A stretch of 64,000 nucleotides of DNA from Citrobacter amalonaticus (GCF_002918555.1 NZ_PQMB01000010.1:1-64000); one strand, 5' to 3'; shown: positions 16,907 through 28,752, numbered from the stretch's first letter. The notes: generated from the sequence alone by a model not told the origin. Program-made: numbers and translations.

Positions 16907-18928
16907 ATGCGTTTAAACCCCGGCCAACAACACGCTGTCGAATTCGTCACCGGACCCTGCCTGGTGCTGGCGGGCGCAGGTTCAGGTAAAACCCGCGTGA
17001 TTACCAATAAAATTGCCCACCTGATCCGTGGCTGCGGCTATCAGGCGCGTCATATTGCGGCGGTAACCTTTACCAATAAAGCGGCGCGCGAGATGAAAGA
17101 GCGTGTCGGACAAACGCTTGGCCGCAAAGAGGCGCGCGGTCTGATGATCTCCACTTTTCACACGCTGGGGCTGGAGGTGATCAAGCGCGAATATGCCGCA
17201 CTGGGGATGAAGTCGAATTTCTCGCTGTTTGACGATACCGATCAGGTGGCACTGCTCAAAGAGCTGACGGAAGGTCTGATTGAAGATGACAAGGTTGTGC
17301 TGCAACAGCTGATCTCGACGATTTCCAACTGGAAAAACGATCTGAAAACGCCTGCTCAGGCGGCGGCTGGCGCAAAAGGCGAGCGTGACCGTATCTTTGC
17401 CCACTGCTATGGGTTGTACGATGCGCACATGAAGGCGTGTAACGTTCTCGATTTTGATGACCTGATTCTGCTACCGACGCTGCTGTTGCAACGTAATGAA
17501 GAGGTGCGCGAGCGCTGGCAGAATAAAATTCGCTATCTGCTGGTGGATGAATACCAGGATACCAACACCAGCCAGTACGAACTGGTGAAGCTGTTGGTTG
17601 GGCAACGTGCGCGTTTTACGGTGGTGGGCGACGATGACCAGTCAATTTACTCCTGGCGCGGCGCACGTCCGCAGAACCTGGTGCTGTTGAGCCAGGATTT
17701 CCCGACGTTGCAGGTGATCAAACTGGAGCAGAACTACCGCTCATCCGGACGTATTCTGAAAGCGGCGAACATTCTCATCGCTAACAACCCACATGTTTTT
17801 GAAAAGCGTCTCTTTTCTGAGCTGGGTTACGGTGCGGAACTCAAAGTGTTGAGCGCAAATAATGAAGAGCACGAAGCCGAACGCGTAACCGGCGAGCTGA
17901 TTGCCCATCACTTTGTGAATAAAACGGACTATAAAGATTACGCCATTCTGTATCGCGGTAACCATCAGTCGCGGGTATTCGAAAAATTTCTGATGCAAAA
18001 CCGGATCCCGTACAAAATTTCCGGCGGGACGTCATTCTTTTCCCGGCCTGAAATCAAAGATTTGCTGGCCTATCTGCGCGTGCTGACCAATCCGGATGAT
18101 GACAGCGCCTTCCTGCGTATCGTGAATACGCCGAAACGGGAAATCGGTCCGGCCACGCTGCAAAAGTTGGGCGAATGGGCGATGACGCGCAATAAAAGCC
18201 TGTTCACCGCCAGCTTTGATATGGGGCTTAGCCAGACGCTGACAGGGCGTGGTTATGATTCACTGACCCGCTTTACCCACTGGCTGGGGGAAGTCCAGCG
18301 TCTGGCTGAGCGTGAGCCGATCGCTGCCGTACGCGATCTTATCCACGGGATTGATTATGAATCCTGGCTGTATGAAACGTCGCCCAGCCCGAAGGCGGCG
18401 GAAATGCGCATGAAGAACGTCAACCAGCTGTTTAGCTGGATGACCGAAATGCTCGAAGGCAGTGAACTTGATGAGCCCATGACGCTGACTCAGGTGGTCA
18501 CCCGCTTTACCCTCCGGGATATGATGGAGCGCGGAGAGAGCGAAGAAGAGCTGGATCAGGTACAGCTTATGACGCTGCACGCCTCAAAAGGTCTGGAGTT
18601 TCCGTACGTGTTTATGGTCGGGATGGAGGAAGGATTCCTGCCGCACCAGAGCAGCATTGACGAAGATAATATCGATGAAGAACGCCGCCTGGCCTATGTA
18701 GGGATTACTCGTGCGCAGAAAGAACTGATCTTCACACTGTGTAAAGAGCGGCGTCAGTATGGCGAACTGGTGCGCCCGGAGCCAAGTCGTTTTCTGCTGG
18801 AACTGCCGCAGGACGATCTTGTCTGGGAGCAGGAACGTAAAGTGGTGAGTGCCGAAGAACGGATGCAGAAGGGGCAGGCCAGCATCGCCAATATACGGGC
18901 GATGATGGCGAAAGCAAAAGAGAAGTAG
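16907..18928 (+). CDS. rep: Rep ATP-dependent DNA helicase
   Basis: A superfamily 1A 3'-5' helicase of 673 residues that travels with the replisome and clears proteins from DNA; also needed for some phages. Walker A is AGAGSGKT (22-29), Walker [11 protein letters not shown], motif [18 protein letters not shown], motif [11 protein letters not shown]. The ATG giving MRLNPGQQ is used; a TTG five codons earlier is rejected. It stands alone after the accessory nucleoside operon and is followed by a REP element and convergent gppA. Confidence 0.97.
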   Translation: MRLNPGQQHAVEFVTGPCLVLAGAGSGKTRVITNKIAHLIRGCGYQARHIAAVTFTNKAAREMKERVGQTLGRKEARGLMISTFHTLGLEVIKREYAALGMKSNFSLFDDTDQVALLKELTEGLIEDDKVVLQQLISTISNWKNDLKTPAQAAAGAKGERDRIFAHCYGLYDAHMKACNVLDFDDLILLPTLLLQRNEEVRERWQNKIRYLLVDEYQDTNTSQYELVKLLVGQRARFTVVGDDDQSIYSWRGARPQNLVLLSQDFPTLQVIKLEQNYRSSGRILKAANILIANNPHVFEKRLFSELGYGAELKVLSANNEEHEAERVTGELIAHHFVNKTDYKDYAILYRGNHQSRVFEKFLMQNRIPYKISGGTSFFSRPEIKDLLAYLRVLTNPDDDSAFLRIVNTPKREIGPATLQKLGEWAMTRNKSLFTASFDMGLSQTLTGRGYDSLTRFTHWLGEVQRLAEREPIAAVRDLIHGIDYESWLYETSPSPKAAEMRMKNVNQLFSWMTEMLEGSELDEPMTLTQVVTRFTLRDMMERGESEEELDQVQLMTLHASKGLEFPYVFMVGMEEGFLPHQSSIDEDNIDEERRLAYVGITRAQKELIFTLCKERRQYGELVRPEPSRFLLELPQDDLVWEQERKVVSAEERMQKGQASIANIRAMMAKAKEK

Positions 18929-18933
18929 TCTTG

Positions 18934-18963
18934 TAGGCCGGATAAGCGTAAGTGCTATCCGGC
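18934..18963. repeat. REP element between rep and gppA
   Basis: A palindrome with arms GCCGGATAAGCG and GCTATCCGGC lies between the convergent ends of rep and gppA, matching the REP consensus. Confidence 0.85.
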
Positions 18964-18972
18964 AGCCAGCAT

Positions 18973-20457
18973 CTAATGAACTTCCAGAGGCCAGTGGACA
19001 TAGCTTTGCCACTGGCTTTCCTGATCGATCAATTCTTTACCCAACGGGTGATGTTCCAGCCAGCCTTCCGGTAGCGTTAACGTCAGATTCTCGTCATGTG
19101 CCTGTAACGTGATATGAGGTACCAGATCGTCCCGGCGACGGCTGGCGAAAATGATCGCCAGTCGCAGCAGACGGCACAGATGTTCCGCCACGCGTGGCGG
19201 GACCGCATTCTGCTGGTGAAGGGAAGAGAGGTCGATCGGGTTGGTCTGGTTTAACAACAGAGTGGCTAACAATTTCTTCTGCGCGGGGGTGAATCCCGGC
19301 AAATCCAGATTGCGTACCAGCCAGGCCGCATGCAGCGGTGCCTGCTTGTATTCAACGCTCAGACCAATTTCATGCAGTTGACATGCGCTTTGCAGAATAT
19401 CGCGACAAATCGGTTCAAGATGCCATGCTTTTTCTACTTGATTGAGAAAAATTATCGCCAGATTCGCCACGCGATGCGCCTGATCGGTATCAACCATAAA
19501 CCGACGCTGGATGTTGCGTAGCGTCCGGCTGCGTATATCCTGATCAACCGCCAGATGCAGCATCCCATAGACCAGCCCCTCACGCAGTGCGCCACCAGCA
19601 AGAGTCATACACTGAATGTTCAGTTCGGTGAAAATGGCAATCAGAATCGCCAGCCCACTCGGGAACACTAACGCGCGTTCCAGCGTTAAACCTTCAATCT
19701 CCAGCTCTTCCAGACGTCCGCAGTGGATTGCCCGCTGTTTGAGTTGCTGTAGTTTGGCAAGCGTAATGCGCTCGTCCATCCCCTGCGCCATCATGATTTC
19801 CTGCAACGCCTGGACGGTACCGGAGGCGCCTACGCAGACTTTCCAGCCGTGATAGCGCAATTCGTCAGCGACCGGACGCAGCACCTCACGCGCGGCTTTT
19901 TCCGCCTCGTCGAAGTTTTCTTGCGCCAGATTGCGGTCGGTAAAATAGCGTTCAAGCCAGGTGACACAGCCCATGGAGAGGCTAAACAGGGAAGTGGTTT
20001 GTGCTCCGGTGCCGGTAACCAGCTCTGTGCTGGCCCCACCGATATCCACCACCAGACGCTGGTCTGCGCCGCCGGTAGTATGAGCAACCCCTTGATAAAT
20101 CAGCCGGGCTTCTTCTTCACCGCTAATTACCTGGACAGGACAGCCGAGGATCTCTTGCGCTTTGGCGATAAACTCACCGGCGTTGACGGCAATGCGTAAT
20201 GTCGCAGTGGCGACCACGCGGATTTGCGGCTGCGGAATATCCTGCAGACGTTCAGCAAACAGACGCAGGCATTGCCATCCGCGCTCCATTGCCTCAGCAG
20301 AGAGCACATTATCGCTGTTCAGGCCAGCGGCCAGACGCACCTTGCGCTTAATACGCGTCAGCGTCTGGATACTTCCCGCCACCTCGCGTACCACCAGCAT
20401 ATGAAAACTATTCGAACCTAAATCAATTGCGGCGTACAGCGAGGAAGTGCTTAGCAT
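18973..20457 (-). CDS. gppA: Guanosine pentaphosphate phosphatase / exopolyphosphatase
   Basis: A 494-residue Ppx/GppA phosphatase that hydrolyses pppGpp to ppGpp and can degrade polyphosphate. The N-terminal actin-like ATPase fold shows [13 protein letters not shown] (residues 9-21) and [11 protein letters not shown] (about 146-156); the C-terminal half is the HD-like domain with [11 protein letters not shown]. Length equals E. coli GppA. It begins five bases after the rhlB stop, so the two are probably co-transcribed on the minus strand. Confidence 0.96.
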   Translation of the reverse strand: MLSTSSLYAAIDLGSNSFHMLVVREVAGSIQTLTRIKRKVRLAAGLNSDNVLSAEAMERGWQCLRLFAERLQDIPQPQIRVVATATLRIAVNAGEFIAKAQEILGCPVQVISGEEEARLIYQGVAHTTGGADQRLVVDIGGASTELVTGTGAQTTSLFSLSMGCVTWLERYFTDRNLAQENFDEAEKAAREVLRPVADELRYHGWKVCVGASGTVQALQEIMMAQGMDERITLAKLQQLKQRAIHCGRLEELEIEGLTLERALVFPSGLAILIAIFTELNIQCMTLAGGALREGLVYGMLHLAVDQDIRSRTLRNIQRRFMVDTDQAHRVANLAIIFLNQVEKAWHLEPICRDILQSACQLHEIGLSVEYKQAPLHAAWLVRNLDLPGFTPAQKKLLATLLLNQTNPIDLSSLHQQNAVPPRVAEHLCRLLRLAIIFASRRRDDLVPHITLQAHDENLTLTLPEGWLEHHPLGKELIDQESQWQSYVHWPLEVH

Positions 20458-20462
20458 ATTTC

Positions 20463-21728
20463 TTAACCTGAACGACGGCGATTACGCGGAGCGCCAGTAC
20501 GACGCGGGCCATTGCCAGGGCGTGAGCGCGTGAGGCGCAGCGGCTTCGGCAGATCGTTCATCAGCGCGTCCGGATTGTACTTGCTAACCGGAATTGAGTG
20601 GCCAGTATAGGTCTCAATTGCTGGCAGGTTCAGCGCGTACTCTTCACAGGCCAGGCTGATAGAGTGACCGCTTGCGCCAGCACGGCCGGTACGGCCAATA
20701 CGGTGAACGTAATCTTCGCAATCGTCCGGCAGATCGTAGTTGAAGACGTGCGTAACGGCTGGAATATGCAGGCCGCGTGCCGCAACGTCGGTTGCAACGA
20801 GAATATCGAGATCGCCGCGAGTGAACTCATCCAGAATACGCAGACGTTTTTTCTGTGCGACGTCGCCAGTCAGCAGACCGACACGATGGCCATCGGCAGC
20901 CAGATGACCCCAGATATCTTCGCAACGATGTTTGGTGTTGGCGAAAATGATCGCACGGTCCGGCCACTCTTCTTCGATCAGCGTTTGCAGTAAACGCATT
21001 TTCTCTTCGTTAGAAGGGTAGAAAAGCTCTTCTTTAATACGGTGACCCGTCTTCTGCTCCGGTTCGACTTCAACGTATTCGGCGTTGTTCATCTGTTCAA
21101 AAGCCAGTTCACGAACGCGGTAAGAGAGGGTAGCGGAGAACAGCATGTTCAGGCGCTGATTAGCAGACGGCATGCGGCGGAACAGCCAGCGGATATCTTT
21201 AATAAAGCCTAAATCGTACATGCGATCGGCTTCATCAAGGACGACAACCTGAATTGCGCCGAGGTTAATGTGGTTCTGTTTCGCGTAGTCGATCAGGCGA
21301 CCCGTGGTGCCGATCAGAATATCGACGCCGCTTTCCAGCACCTTCAGCTGTTTGTCGTAACCGTCACCACCGTAAGCGAGGCCTAATTTCAGGCCTGTGC
21401 TCTGCGCCAGCGGTTCGGCATCGGCGTGGATCTGCACGGCTAACTCACGCGTTGGCGCCATAATTAGCGCACGCGGTTGGTTCACCTTGCGATCGGCGAT
21501 CGCGGGATGAGAGAGAAGATAATGAAACGTTGACGTCAGGAACGCCATCGTTTTTCCGGTACCGGTTTGCGCCTGCCCAGCAACATCACGACCCGCCAAC
21601 GTTAGCGGAAGGGCCAGTGCCTGAATGGGTGTACAATTATGAAACCCTTTAGTTTCAAGGGCTTCAATCACCTGTGGGTGCAGGGCGAAGTCGGAAAACT
21701 TCTGTTCTGTTAAATGTGTTTTGCTCAT
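20463..21728 (-). CDS. rhlB: RhlB, DEAD-box RNA helicase of the degradosome
   Basis: A 421-residue DEAD-box helicase that unwinds structured RNA for RNase E and PNPase. Motifs in order: Q motif with [10 protein letters not shown], Walker A AQTGTGKT (about 54-61), PTRELA, DEAD in [16 protein letters not shown], and [10 protein letters not shown]. The basic Arg- and Gly-rich tail ([20 protein letters not shown]) binds RNA. It is divergent from trxA. Translation begins at the conserved [11 protein letters not shown]. Confidence 0.97.
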   Translation of the reverse strand: MSKTHLTEQKFSDFALHPQVIEALETKGFHNCTPIQALALPLTLAGRDVAGQAQTGTGKTMAFLTSTFHYLLSHPAIADRKVNQPRALIMAPTRELAVQIHADAEPLAQSTGLKLGLAYGGDGYDKQLKVLESGVDILIGTTGRLIDYAKQNHINLGAIQVVVLDEADRMYDLGFIKDIRWLFRRMPSANQRLNMLFSATLSYRVRELAFEQMNNAEYVEVEPEQKTGHRIKEELFYPSNEEKMRLLQTLIEEEWPDRAIIFANTKHRCEDIWGHLAADGHRVGLLTGDVAQKKRLRILDEFTRGDLDILVATDVAARGLHIPAVTHVFNYDLPDDCEDYVHRIGRTGRAGASGHSISLACEEYALNLPAIETYTGHSIPVSKYNPDALMNDLPKPLRLTRSRPGNGPRRTGAPRNRRRSG

Positions 21729-21829
21729 AGTGTGGTAGAATATCAGCTTACTATTGCTTTACGAAAGCGTATCCGGTGAAATAAAGTCAACCTTTAGTTG
21801 GTTAATGCCAGATACAAAATCATTCATGA

Positions 21830-21927
21830 GGCATCAAGGCTGCGAGTGAATGAGTCCCTGGAGCATACATAGTACGTGACTGGGACGAAGAGCGCAGCCA
21901 ACAAAGAGGCAGCTTGAAGGATGATGT
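21830..21927. repeat. Degenerate ERIC-type element before trxA
   Basis: The stretch GAGTCCCTGGAGCATACATAG, GTGACTGGGACGAAGAGCGCAGCCAAC and GGCAGCTTGAAGGATGATG matches ERIC in the reverse orientation with several changes (first motif at about 21851-21871). It lies between rhlB and trxA, about 40 bases before the trxA start, so it is probably in the trxA leader or promoter region. Confidence 0.75.
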
Positions 21928-21967
21928 GCATACACCAACACACCAGGCTTTTTCCTGTGGAGTTATT

Positions 21968-22297
21968 ATGAGCGATAAAATTATTCACCTGACTGACGAC
22001 AGTTTTGACACGGATGTACTCAAAGCGGACGGGGCCATCCTCGTTGATTTCTGGGCAGAGTGGTGCGGACCGTGCAAAATGATCGCCCCGATTCTGGATG
22101 AAATCGCTGACGAATATCAGGGCAAATTGACGGTTGCTAAACTGAACATCGACCAGAACCCAGGCACCGCGCCAAAGTATGGTATCCGTGGCATCCCGAC
22201 TCTGCTGCTGTTCAGGAACGGTGAAGTGGCTGCAACCAAAGTGGGCGCTCTGTCCAAAGGTCAGCTCAAAGAGTTCCTTGACGCCAACCTGGCGTAA
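21968..22297 (+). CDS. trxA: Thioredoxin 1
   Basis: A 109-residue thioredoxin, the main cytoplasmic dithiol reductant, serving ribonucleotide reductase, methionine sulfoxide reductase and others. The active site WCGPC is at residues 32-36 and the cis-proline is in [11 protein letters not shown]. Apart from single changes the protein is identical to E. coli TrxA. The ATG after GGAG is the conserved start; upstream codons in frame are discarded. Confidence 0.98.
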   Translation: MSDKIIHLTDDSFDTDVLKADGAILVDFWAEWCGPCKMIAPILDEIADEYQGKLTVAKLNIDQNPGTAPKYGIRGIPTLLLFRNGEVAATKVGALSKGQLKEFLDANLA

Positions 22298-22314
22298 CAA
22301 AGATGTCTCTTGTT

Positions 22315-22358
22315 CGGGCGCCCAGGATTCCTAATTGACTCGGATGACTGGACGCCCG
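22315..22358 (+). terminator. Long imperfect hairpin after trxA
   Basis: Arms CGGGCGCCCAGGATTCC and GGATGACTGGACGCCCG pair at 13 of 17 positions around a 10-base loop, starting 17 bases past the trxA stop. No T run follows. It may end or stabilise the trxA mRNA. Confidence 0.5.
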
Positions 22359-22431
22359 ACTTGAGTCGTGCTAAGTTAGTGTTGACTTCGAATTAAACAT
22401 ACCTTATTAAGTTTGAATCTTGTTATATCCA

Positions 22432-22551
22432 ATGCTTCCCGTTTTTTCTCGCGCGAGAAGTAGACAGATTCCTGGCTTATCATTCAATCCGTCTTGTCGT
22501 TTCAGTTCTGTGTACTTTCCTGTGACCAGACAGCGAACAGACATGAGTTGA
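22432..22551 (+). CDS. rhoL: rho leader peptide RhoL, start displaced
   Basis: A small frame in the rho leader corresponds to the E. coli RhoL peptide (33 residues); the shared core is FNPSCRFSSVYFPVTRQR then DMS and stop. The E. coli ATG position reads GCG here, but an in-frame ATG eight codons before the E. coli-like region opens the frame, giving 39 residues starting MLPVFSRARS. No strong ribosome site is visible. The rho leader is the site of Rho autoregulation, where translation of this frame would compete with Rho loading. Confidence 0.6.
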   Translation: MLPVFSRARSRQIPGLSFNPSCRFSSVYFPVTRQRTDMS

Positions 22552-22638
22552 TGGCCATAAACAGGCATGGATGATCCTGCCATACCATTCACAACATTAA
22601 GTTCGAGATTTACCCCAAGTTTAAGAACTCACACCATT

Positions 22639-23898
22639 ATGAATCTTACCGAATTAAAGAATACGCCGGTTTCTGAGCTGATCACTCTCGGCGAAAATAT
22701 GGGGCTGGAAAACCTGGCTCGTATGCGCAAGCAGGACATTATTTTTGCCATCCTGAAGCAGCACGCAAAGAGTGGCGAAGATATCTTTGGTGACGGTGTG
22801 CTGGAGATATTGCAGGATGGATTTGGTTTCCTCCGCTCTGCAGACAGCTCCTACCTCGCCGGTCCTGATGACATCTACGTTTCCCCCAGCCAAATCCGCC
22901 GTTTCAACCTCCGCACTGGTGATACCATTTCTGGTAAGATTCGCCCGCCGAAAGAAGGCGAACGCTACTTTGCGCTGTTGAAAGTTAACGAAGTTAACTA
23001 TGACAAACCAGAAAATGCCCGTAATAAAATCCTTTTTGAGAACTTAACCCCGCTGCACGCAAACTCTCGTCTGCGTATGGAACGTGGTAACGGTTCTACT
23101 GAGGACTTAACGGCGCGCGTACTGGATCTGGCATCTCCGATCGGTCGTGGTCAGCGTGGTCTTATCGTTGCACCGCCGAAAGCCGGTAAAACCATGCTGT
23201 TGCAGAACATTGCGCAGAGTATTGCTTACAACCATCCTGACTGTGTGCTGATGGTGTTGCTGATCGACGAACGTCCGGAAGAAGTGACCGAGATGCAACG
23301 TCTGGTTAAAGGTGAAGTCGTTGCTTCAACCTTTGATGAACCGGCATCTCGCCACGTTCAGGTCGCAGAAATGGTGATCGAGAAGGCGAAACGTCTGGTT
23401 GAGCACAAGAAAGACGTTATCATCCTGCTTGACTCCATTACTCGTCTGGCGCGTGCCTACAACACCGTTGTTCCGGCTTCCGGTAAAGTTCTGACCGGTG
23501 GTGTGGATGCCAACGCCCTGCATCGTCCGAAGCGTTTCTTCGGTGCGGCGCGTAACGTGGAAGAGGGCGGTAGCCTGACGATCATCGCAACCGCGCTGAT
23601 CGACACCGGTTCGAAAATGGATGAAGTTATCTACGAAGAGTTTAAAGGCACCGGTAACATGGAGCTGCACCTCTCCCGTAAGATCGCTGAAAAACGTGTC
23701 TTCCCGGCGATTGACTACAACCGTTCCGGTACCCGTAAAGAAGAGCTGCTTACCACTCAGGAAGAGCTGCAGAAAATGTGGATCCTGCGCAAAATCATCC
23801 ATCCAATGGGTGAAATTGATGCAATGGAGTTCCTCATTAATAAACTGGCAATGACCAAGACCAATGACGACTTCTTCGATATGATGAAGCGCTCATAA
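22639..23898 (+). CDS. rho: Transcription termination factor Rho
   Basis: The 419-residue hexameric RNA-dependent ATPase that ends about half of bacterial transcripts. The N-terminal RNA-binding OSB fold (48-118, with GFGFLR in the primary site) is followed by the ATPase core with Walker A APPKAGKT (about 178-185), Walker [11 protein letters not shown], and the R-loop. It is essentially identical to E. coli Rho. The MNLTELKN start is used, though the frame is open 24 codons upstream. The C-rich leader with rhoL is the target of autogenous attenuation. Confidence 0.98.
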   Translation: MNLTELKNTPVSELITLGENMGLENLARMRKQDIIFAILKQHAKSGEDIFGDGVLEILQDGFGFLRSADSSYLAGPDDIYVSPSQIRRFNLRTGDTISGKIRPPKEGERYFALLKVNEVNYDKPENARNKILFENLTPLHANSRLRMERGNGSTEDLTARVLDLASPIGRGQRGLIVAPPKAGKTMLLQNIAQSIAYNHPDCVLMVLLIDERPEEVTEMQRLVKGEVVASTFDEPASRHVQVAEMVIEKAKRLVEHKKDVIILLDSITRLARAYNTVVPASGKVLTGGVDANALHRPKRFFGAARNVEEGGSLTIIATALIDTGSKMDEVIYEEFKGTGNMELHLSRKIAEKRVFPAIDYNRSGTRKEELLTTQEELQKMWILRKIIHPMGEIDAMEFLINKLAMTKTNDDFFDMMKRS

Positions 23899-23913
23899 AT
23901 CGGCTTTAAACTA

Positions 23914-23946
23914 AAAAACGCCACGTAAATACGTGGCGTTTTGCTT
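23914..23946 (+). terminator. rho intrinsic terminator
   Basis: The stem AAAAACGCCACG / CGTGGCGTTTT lies 15 bases after the rho stop and is followed by TTGCTTTT. Bases 23947-24144, ahead of wecA, are A+T-rich and should contain the promoter of the ECA operon; I could not assign it precisely. Confidence 0.93.
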
Positions 23947-24144
23947 TTAGGTCTGTAATCTTAACGGTAGCGTAACAAAAGTGCGAAATGACCCATATTT
24001 ATTATGCGCTTTGTTCTGAATTTGAATATTTGGTCAATAATTATACAAAACAGAGGTTTTGGAACGGAGTTTCCCTTCTGAATAAAGGTCTTCGTGGTTA
24101 TACTTCTACTATTAATTTTTTAATTGTCTCTGAGAGCACGCATT

Positions 24145-25248
24145 GTGAATTTACTGACAGTAAGTACTGATCTCATCAGTATTTTTTTATTCACGACACT
24201 GTTCCTGTTTTTTGCGCGTAAGGTAGCAAAAAAGGTCGGTTTAGTGGATAAACCCAACTTTCGTAAACGCCACCAGGGGCTGATTCCGTTGGTTGGAGGG
24301 ATCTCAGTTTACGCAGGAATTTGCTTCACTTTTGGGATTGTTGATTACTATATTCCGCATGCGTCTCTCTACCTTGCCTGCGCTGGCGTGCTGGTTTTTA
24401 TTGGCGCGCTGGACGATCGCTACGACATCAGCGTAAAAATTCGCGCTACGATTCAGGCTGCTATCGGTGTGATTATGATGGTAGTCGGTAAGCTCTATCT
24501 CAGCAGCCTGGGCTATATTTTTGGCCCCTGGGAGATGGTTCTTGGTCCTTTTGGCTATTTCCTCACCCTTTTCGCCGTTTGGGCGGCGATCAATGCCTTC
24601 AATATGGTTGATGGTATCGATGGTTTACTGGGGGGATTGTCCAGCGTCTCCTTCGCCGCAATGGGGCTGATTCTGTGGTTTGATGGACAAACCAGTCTGG
24701 CAATCTGGTGTTTCGCGATGATCGCTGCCATTTTGCCTTACATTATGCTCAATCTCGGTGTGCTGGGCCGTCGCTACAAAGTCTTTATGGGTGATGCCGG
24801 CAGTACGCTGATTGGTTTTACGGTTATCTGGATCCTGTTGGAAACCACCCAGGGCAAAACACACCCTATTAGCCCGGTTACCGCGCTGTGGATCATCGCT
24901 ATTCCGCTGATGGATATGGTGGCGATTATGTATCGGCGGTTGCGTAAAGGCATGAGCCCCTTCTCACCGGATCGTCAGCATATTCACCATTTAATCATGC
25001 GTGCAGGGTTTACTTCCCGCCAGGCGTTCGTTCTGATTACGCTTGCTGCTGCAATTCTGGCCTCAATTGGCGTGCTTGCAGAATATTCTCATTTTGTCCC
25101 CGAATGGGTCATGTTGGTACTCTTTTTGCTAGCATTCTTCCTTTATGGATATTGCATTAAGCGTGCCTGGAAGGTCGCAAGATTTATCAAACGTGTGAAG
25201 CGTAGACTACGCAGAAGCCGTGATAACAATCCAAATTTAACCAAGTAA
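24145..25248 (+). CDS. wecA: WecA, undecaprenyl-phosphate GlcNAc-1-phosphate transferase
   Basis: The 367-residue polytopic enzyme that starts enterobacterial common antigen and many O antigens by moving GlcNAc-1-P from UDP-GlcNAc to undecaprenyl phosphate. About eleven membrane segments can be traced. Catalytic landmarks are ALDDRYD (Asp90-91 region), NAFNMVDGIDGL, GDAGSTLIGF and the HIHH motif DRQHIHHLIMRAG. Start is GTG, as in E. coli; a TTG upstream is rejected. First gene of a 12-gene operon to wecG. Confidence 0.96.
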   Translation: MNLLTVSTDLISIFLFTTLFLFFARKVAKKVGLVDKPNFRKRHQGLIPLVGGISVYAGICFTFGIVDYYIPHASLYLACAGVLVFIGALDDRYDISVKIRATIQAAIGVIMMVVGKLYLSSLGYIFGPWEMVLGPFGYFLTLFAVWAAINAFNMVDGIDGLLGGLSSVSFAAMGLILWFDGQTSLAIWCFAMIAAILPYIMLNLGVLGRRYKVFMGDAGSTLIGFTVIWILLETTQGKTHPISPVTALWIIAIPLMDMVAIMYRRLRKGMSPFSPDRQHIHHLIMRAGFTSRQAFVLITLAAAILASIGVLAEYSHFVPEWVMLVLFLLAFFLYGYCIKRAWKVARFIKRVKRRLRRSRDNNPNLTK

Positions 25249-25260
25249 ATTGAGGGTGCG

Positions 25261-26307
25261 ATGACACAACCATTACCGGGAGAACAGGCCGTGGGCGCTG
25301 AAAATGAACTGGATATTCGTGGGTTGTTTCGTACCTTGTGGGCTGGAAAGCTGTGGATTATTGGGATGGCGCTGTTGTTTGCTCTGATCGCGTTAGCGTA
25401 TACCTTTTTTGCGCGTCAGGAGTGGAGCGCGACTGCCATCTCGGATCGTCCAACTGTCAACATGCTGGGCGGCTTTTATTCCCAGCAACAATTTTTGCGT
25501 AATCTGGATATGAGAACCAGCAGCGCACAGGTCGATCAGCCTTCAGTGATGGATGAAGCCTATAAAGAGTTTGTTATGCAACTGGCGTCCTGGGATACCC
25601 GCCGGGAGTTCTGGCTGCAAACTGACTATTATAAGCAGCGCATGGTGGGGAATAGTAAAGCCGACGCGGCGATGCTTGATGAGCTGATCAACAACATCCA
25701 GTTCACGCCAGGCGATTTCACCCGTGCGATTAATGACAGCGTGAAGCTTATCGCTGAGACTGCGCCAGACGCCAACAATCTGCTGCGTCAGTACGTCGCG
25801 TTCGCCAGCCAGCGCGCGGCCAGCCACCTGAATGATGAATTAAAAGGTGCGTGGGCGGCGCGTACCGTGCAAATGAAGGCGCAGGTTAAACGTCAGGATG
25901 AGGTCGCGAAAGCCATCTTCTCCCGCCGCGTTCACAGTATTGAGCAGGCGCTGAAAATCGCCGAACAGCATAATATCTCCCGCGCCGCTACGGATATCCC
26001 GGCTGATGAACTTCCGGACTCGGAACTGTTCCTGCTTGGGCGCCCGATGCTGCAAGCGCGTCTGGAAAATTTGCAAGCCGTCGGGCCAGCGTTTGATCTC
26101 GACTATGAACAAAACCTGGCCATGCTGAACACTCTTAATGTTGGTCCAACTCTGGATCCTCGTTTTCAGACCTATCGCTATTTGCGTACACCGGAAGAAC
26201 CGGTAAAACGCGATAGCCCACGCCGTGCGTTTCTCATGATTATGTGGGGTATCGTCGGCGGACTGATTGGTGCAGGGGTTGCCTTGACTCGCCGTCGCAC
26301 AATCTAG
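25261..26307 (+). CDS. wzzE: WzzE, ECA chain-length regulator
   Basis: A 348-residue polysaccharide co-polymerase that sets the number of ECA repeat units made by WzyE and supports cyclic ECA. It has a membrane segment near residues 32-52 ([20 protein letters not shown]), a long periplasmic part with helices, and a C-terminal membrane segment around 322-342 (proline- and glycine-rich, ending [14 protein letters not shown]). It lies 12 bases after wecA. Confidence 0.95.
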   Translation: MTQPLPGEQAVGAENELDIRGLFRTLWAGKLWIIGMALLFALIALAYTFFARQEWSATAISDRPTVNMLGGFYSQQQFLRNLDMRTSSAQVDQPSVMDEAYKEFVMQLASWDTRREFWLQTDYYKQRMVGNSKADAAMLDELINNIQFTPGDFTRAINDSVKLIAETAPDANNLLRQYVAFASQRAASHLNDELKGAWAARTVQMKAQVKRQDEVAKAIFSRRVHSIEQALKIAEQHNISRAATDIPADELPDSELFLLGRPMLQARLENLQAVGPAFDLDYEQNLAMLNTLNVGPTLDPRFQTYRYLRTPEEPVKRDSPRRAFLMIMWGIVGGLIGAGVALTRRRTI

Positions 26308-26362
26308 CAACACAACTGCAGTGAGAGGCTGGGCTCTCACTGCCTATCCGAAGAGAATCAAT

Positions 26363-27493
26363 GTGAAAGTATTGACTGTATTTGGCACGCGACCGGAGGC
26401 CATTAAAATGGCTCCTCTGGTTCATGCGTTGGCAAAAGATCCTGATTTTGAAGCCCGGGTATGCGTTACGGCGCAGCATCGTGAAATGCTCGATCAGGTA
26501 TTAAACCTCTTTTCTATTGTGCCTGATTACGATCTCAATATTATGCAGCCAGGCCAGGGGCTGACGGAAATTACCTGTCGTATTCTGGAAGGATTAAAAC
26601 CTATTCTTGCCGATTTCAAGCCGGATGTGGTGCTGGTTCATGGCGATACCACGACGACCATCGCGGCCAGTCTGGCGGCCTTTTATCAGCGTATCCCTGT
26701 CGGGCATGTGGAAGCGGGATTACGCACAGGGGATCTCTGTTCACCCTGGCCGGAAGAGGCTAACCGTACGTTAACCGGCCATCTGGCGATGTATCATTTC
26801 GCGCCGACAGAAAACTCACGGCAAAATCTGTTACGTGAAAATATCCCCGATAGCCGTATTTTTGTGACCGGCAACACCGTGATTGATGCGTTAATTTGGG
26901 TACGCGATAAAGTCCTGGGACACGATGCTCTGCGCTCGGAACTGGAGGCTCAGTATCCTTTTCTCGATCATAATAAAAAGATGATCCTGGTGACCGGTCA
27001 TCGCCGTGAAAGCTTCGGGCTTGGTTTTGAGCAAATCTGTCATGCGCTGGCAGAGATTGCCGCCACGCACGACGATGTACAGATTGTCTATCCGGTACAC
27101 CTGAACCCTAACGTGAGTGAACCGGTGAATCGCATCCTTAGTCATGTTGAAAATGTGGTGCTGATTGAGCCGCAGGATTATCTGCCCTTTGTCTGGCTAA
27201 TGAATCATGCCTGGGTGATTCTTACTGATTCCGGTGGAATTCAGGAAGAGGCACCTTCACTGGGTAAGCCGGTGTTAGTGATGCGTGAAACCACTGAGCG
27301 TCCGGAAGCGGTCAGTGCCGGTACCGTACGTCTTGTGGGGACTGATTCGCAACGTATTGTGGAAGAAGTCACCCGTTTGCTGCATGACGAAAATGAATAT
27401 CAAACCATGAGTCGTGCCCATAACCCGTACGGTGACGGGCAGGCATGTGGTCGTATTTTACAGGCGTTGAAAAACAATCGGGTGTCGCTATGA
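26363..27493 (+). CDS. wecB: UDP-GlcNAc 2-epimerase
   Basis: The 376-residue non-hydrolysing epimerase that makes UDP-ManNAc for ECA. The GT-B fold begins [20 protein letters not shown]; other landmarks are [19 protein letters not shown] and [22 protein letters not shown] is the start, as an overlapping ATG one base earlier runs directly into TGA. The frame is open upstream but not conserved. Its last codons overlap wecC. Confidence 0.96.
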   Translation: MKVLTVFGTRPEAIKMAPLVHALAKDPDFEARVCVTAQHREMLDQVLNLFSIVPDYDLNIMQPGQGLTEITCRILEGLKPILADFKPDVVLVHGDTTTTIAASLAAFYQRIPVGHVEAGLRTGDLCSPWPEEANRTLTGHLAMYHFAPTENSRQNLLRENIPDSRIFVTGNTVIDALIWVRDKVLGHDALRSELEAQYPFLDHNKKMILVTGHRRESFGLGFEQICHALAEIAATHDDVQIVYPVHLNPNVSEPVNRILSHVENVVLIEPQDYLPFVWLMNHAWVILTDSGGIQEEAPSLGKPVLVMRETTERPEAVSAGTVRLVGTDSQRIVEEVTRLLHDENEYQTMSRAHNPYGDGQACGRILQALKNNRVSL

Positions 27494-28752
27494 GTTTTAC
27501 GACCATCTCTGTTATTGGATTGGGGTATATCGGGTTGCCAACGGCAGCGGCTTTTGCTTCCTGCCAAAAACATGTTATTGGCGTCGATGTTAATCAGAAT
27601 GCAGTAGATACGATCAATCGTGGCGAAATTCATATTGTGGAACCCGATTTGGGGAGGGTCGTCAGGACGGCGGTTGAGGGGGGATACCTTCGTGCAACCA
27701 CCACGCCTGTTGACGCTGATGCCTACCTGATTGCGGTACCCACGCCGTTCAAAGGCGAGCATGAACCTGACATGGTTTATGTTGAATCGGCGGCGAGATC
27801 CATCGCACCTGTGCTGAAAAAAGGGGCGCTGGTGATCCTCGAATCCACCTCTCCGGTGGGGGCAACCGAGCAGATGGCGGCGTGGCTGGCGGAAATGCGC
27901 CCGGATCTGACGTTCCCGCAGCAGGCTGGCGAACAGGCTGATATCAACATTGCCTACTGCCCTGAACGCGTTCTTCCCGGGCAGGTGATGGTCGAACTGA
28001 TTAAAAATGATCGCGTCATTGGCGGGATGACGCCCGTATGCTCTTCACGTGCCAGTGAACTGTACAAGATTTTCCTGCAAGGTGAATGTGTGGTGACCAA
28101 TGCCCGCACCGCCGAGATGTGCAAGCTGACGGAGAACAGTTTTCGCGACGTGAATATTGCATTTGCGAATGAACTGTCGCTCATCTGCGTCGATCAGGGG
28201 ATTAACGTCTGGGAGCTGATTCGTCTGGCCAACCGCCATCCCCGCGTGAACATTCTCCAGCCTGGTCCGGGCGTTGGCGGGCACTGCATTGCCGTCGATC
28301 CGTGGTTTATTGTGGCGCAAAACCCTTTACAGTCACGGCTGATCCGTACTGCGCGTGAAGTTAACGACGGTAAACCACACTGGGTTGTCGATCAGGTAAA
28401 AGCCGCCGTTGCGGATTGCCTGGCCGCCACCAATAAGCGAGCCAGCGACGTGCAAATAGCCTGCTTTGGCCTGGCGTTTAAGCCAAATATTGATGATTTG
28501 CGTGAAAGCCCGGCGATGGGCGTCGCGCAGAGCATTGCGCAGTGGCACGTTGGTGAGACGTTAGTCGTAGAGCCGAATGTTCATCAGCTACCGAAGAAGC
28601 TGGAGGGGCATTGTACCCTGGCAAGGCTTGATGACGCGCTGGCAACGGCTGATGTGCTGGTAATGCTGGTCGATCACAACGAATTTAAAGCAATTAAAGG
28701 TGATGCGGTTCACCAGCAATTTGTGGTTGATACGAAAGGAGTCTGGCGCTAA
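27490..28752 (+). CDS. wecC: UDP-ManNAc 6-dehydrogenase
   Basis: The 420-residue NAD enzyme that oxidises UDP-ManNAc to UDP-ManNAcA, the donor used by WecG. The N-terminal Rossmann motif is [16 protein letters not shown] (residues 8-23), the catalytic cysteine lies in [14 protein letters not shown], and the C-terminal domain includes [15 protein letters not shown]. It overlaps wecB by four bases (ATGA) and rffG by one. Confidence 0.96.
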   Translation: MSFTTISVIGLGYIGLPTAAAFASCQKHVIGVDVNQNAVDTINRGEIHIVEPDLGRVVRTAVEGGYLRATTTPVDADAYLIAVPTPFKGEHEPDMVYVESAARSIAPVLKKGALVILESTSPVGATEQMAAWLAEMRPDLTFPQQAGEQADINIAYCPERVLPGQVMVELIKNDRVIGGMTPVCSSRASELYKIFLQGECVVTNARTAEMCKLTENSFRDVNIAFANELSLICVDQGINVWELIRLANRHPRVNILQPGPGVGGHCIAVDPWFIVAQNPLQSRLIRTAREVNDGKPHWVVDQVKAAVADCLAATNKRASDVQIACFGLAFKPNIDDLRESPAMGVAQSIAQWHVGETLVVEPNVHQLPKKLEGHCTLARLDDALATADVLVMLVDHNEFKAIKGDAVHQQFVVDTKGVWR

